From positions 1 through 15,909 of the forward strand of contig WGAP01000170.1 of the NCBI GenBank assembly GCA_015494775.1: DNA of 15,909 nt, in the 5' to 3' direction. Source of the stretch: Flavobacteriales bacterium (lineage in GTDB: Bacteria; Bacteroidota; Bacteroidia; Flavobacteriales; Flavobacteriaceae). The position numbers and the translations under genes were made by a program. This document shows positions 14,899-15,909 of the stretch, one piece after another. Numbering within the stretch: position 1 is the first letter of the stretch; every line of letters starts with the position of its first letter. The notes beneath the pieces are model-generated. The model saw only the letters and a program-made list of their open reading frames with translations, was not told the origin of the DNA and ran no database searches.

Positions 14899-15774
14899 AT
14901 GACGGTTTATCAATTTGCCGGTAACAAGCCCGTTTGGTCAAATGAAATTGAAGGGTTGGAAAGTGGTGTGGATGTGTGGATGCGGGTACGGGATGAGGAG
15001 ATATTGAATAATATGAATTCTAGCGCTAACACAAGCAATACAACTACAAGCGCTAACACAAGCAATACAACTACAAGCACCAACAACTCATCTACTAGTC
15101 AAGAAGAAAATATTGAAACAATTAATTTAGATCCAATAACAATAACTTCGGATACAACATCGGTTAATACATCAGATAATACATGCGAAGAGCAATGTAC
15201 AGATAACTGTACTGAAACAATTGAACCACAAGCAAATACAACTAATTTTGCCATTCGCCCAGAAGATTATGGCTTATTTTCTAGAAATAATATACAAAAT
15301 CAGTCACCTGTAATGATAAAACAAAGGACTGATGCTGATGAAATTTTGGGCAATTATTATAGTTATTTATATGGACAGGAAATGCGTGAGAGAGAATTTC
15401 AAATCGGATTTTATCTTCATGAACCCGTTATGTCTGGTTATTATGGTGGCGCAAATCAATATCCTGTGATTTCAAGCGCCTTAATGGGATTTGGATCCCC
15501 CGAATCTTTATTGTTCGAAGGCGCTGCATCTTCAATCGGAATGGGTGCAAATGCATATAGGGCTTCACGATCATGGAGAGCCATTACTAGATTAACAGGT
15601 GAGGGAATGACTCTGACCAAAAAAGCCGAAATATATAGAAACAGTATAAGGACATACAATACTATGTTAAAAGCCCAAAATGCCGTATTGAATGTTTCTG
15701 GGGCATATGGCACTTATTCGACTTTACGAAGTAGTTATATTTATTATAATGATTCTACAAATAACAGTAATTAA
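14257..15774 (+). CDS. Displaced Rhs tip 3: Rhs core plus Ser/Thr/Asn-rich linker and unknown C-terminal domain
   Basis: 505 residues, again starting at the Met of a YD motif, so a 5'-truncated tip. Residues 1-214 are the Rhs core, followed by MTVYQFAGNKPVWSNEIEGLE, a common end of Bacteroidota Rhs cores. Next come a low-complexity Ser/Thr/Asn linker with a duplicated SANTSNTTT unit (about 256-274) and a small cysteine cluster (CEEQCTDNC). The remaining soluble-looking domain ends in a basic helical part (RSWRAITRLTGEGMTLTKKAEIYRN). No toxin family is recognised. The frame is open upstream to a stop at 14209-14211 with no ATG. The following gene begins inside its stop codon (TAATG), which suggests translational coupling to a partner. 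Confidence 0.78.
   Translation: MTADQNKEISYIAYNHANMPTFVRMRRGGIKFVYDALGNKWYKFSKDGAMDEAKGTAYIFGMQYEFKENNHIKYDWKLMFIGTDEGYVSAVYPEGIDSGFKFQYVYNHTDHLGNIRQNITHENGRLTVLREHNYYPFGLLHSGYNEDKEDLKYDKEQDFIFTVQAQAGRYKYKFQGQERQEDLNLGWDSFKFRNYDYAIGRFFNVDPLAEKFPYMTVYQFAGNKPVWSNEIEGLESGVDVWMRVRDEEILNNMNSSANTSNTTTSANTSNTTTSTNNSSTSQEENIETINLDPITITSDTTSVNTSDNTCEEQCTDNCTETIEPQANTTNFAIRPEDYGLFSRNNIQNQSPVMIKQRTDADEILGNYYSYLYGQEMREREFQIGFYLHEPVMSGYYGGANQYPVISSALMGFGSPESLLFEGAASSIGMGANAYRASRSWRAITRLTGEGMTLTKKAEIYRNSIRTYNTMLKAQNAVLNVSGAYGTYSTLRSSYIYYNDSTNNSN
15022..15075 (+). repeat. 27-bp tandem repeat, two perfect units
   Basis: Two exact 27-bp units (15022-15048 and 15049-15075), with the start of a diverged third, encode SANTSNTTT twice in the linker of Rhs tip 3. 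The unit length keeps the frame, so unit gain or loss would only change linker length. Confidence 0.85.
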
Positions 15775-15909
15775 TGAACCAAAAATTAAAATACCAAGTT
15801 TACTTACTGATATTTTTTGTTGTAGTACTTGCTGTTTTGGCAAATTGGTCAATATGGTACTCCCCTTGGAGAGTTGGAACCATTTACAGAGTATTAATTA
15901 GTATTGTTT
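15774..15909 (+). CDS. N-terminus of a small membrane protein, candidate immunity protein 3 (partial)
   Basis: The ATG at 15774 shares its A with the TAA stop of Rhs tip 3. The frame stays open for 45 codons to the window end: MNQKLKYQ, then a strong membrane segment (VYLLIFFVVVLAVLANW), then a Trp-rich stretch with WYSPWRVGTIYR. It is AT-rich. It takes the same slot after an Rhs tip as the two complete membrane genes and, like them, begins at or over the end of the tip gene. I infer an immunity protein; its length and fold cannot be seen here. Confidence 0.65.
   Translation, partial: MNQKLKYQVYLLIFFVVVLAVLANWSIWYSPWRVGTIYRVLISIV

Overview
The window comes from a member of the Bacteroidota. 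The evidence is a C-terminal type IX secretion (T9SS) sorting domain, Rhs cores of the Bacteroidota type (DHLGNIRQNIT, NVDPLAEKFPY), and a TAnnTTTG-type -7 box ahead of dnaX. The species cannot be told from the sequence. The housekeeping part is of medium GC (31 of 60 bases in a sampled line near 7861). The Rhs-associated part falls to very low GC outside the Rhs cores (15 of 60 in a line near 12181).

Left half (195-6570, minus strand): a compact run of dnaX, a CPA2-type cation/proton antiporter and a Rossmann/DUF2520 protein, each overlapping the next by 4 bp. A secreted SpoIID-domain protein with a T9SS tail follows after 60 bp. The dnaX gene carries an A10 run exactly where domain III ends. 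A slip in either direction gives a stop within a few codons, so this is a strong candidate site for making a gamma-like short form. The protein also lacks the usual DnaX zinc module.

Middle (6571-10072): the intergenic gap holds an AT-rich simple repeat and a complete copy of a roughly 200-bp structured repeat whose other copy opens the window. A plus-strand run follows with overlapping ends: a C69-like dipeptidase starting at GTG, a MacB/FtsX-type permease, and an FdtA/QdtA-type sugar cupin.

Right half (10073-15909, plus strand): an array of three displaced Rhs tips. Each has a nearly identical core of about 214 codons that starts in the middle of a YD repeat, then an unrelated AT-rich C-terminal domain, then a small predicted membrane protein that abuts or overlaps it. 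A fourth small membrane ORF (10158-10379) lies before the first core and may be the leftover partner of a lost tip. I read the array as a reservoir of polymorphic-toxin tips with cognate immunity proteins. All the putative immunity proteins look membrane-embedded, which points to toxins acting at the membrane or in the periplasm. The three cores are mosaics of one another, as expected from recombination. No full-length Rhs gene is in the window, and none of the C-terminal domains matches a toxin family I can name.
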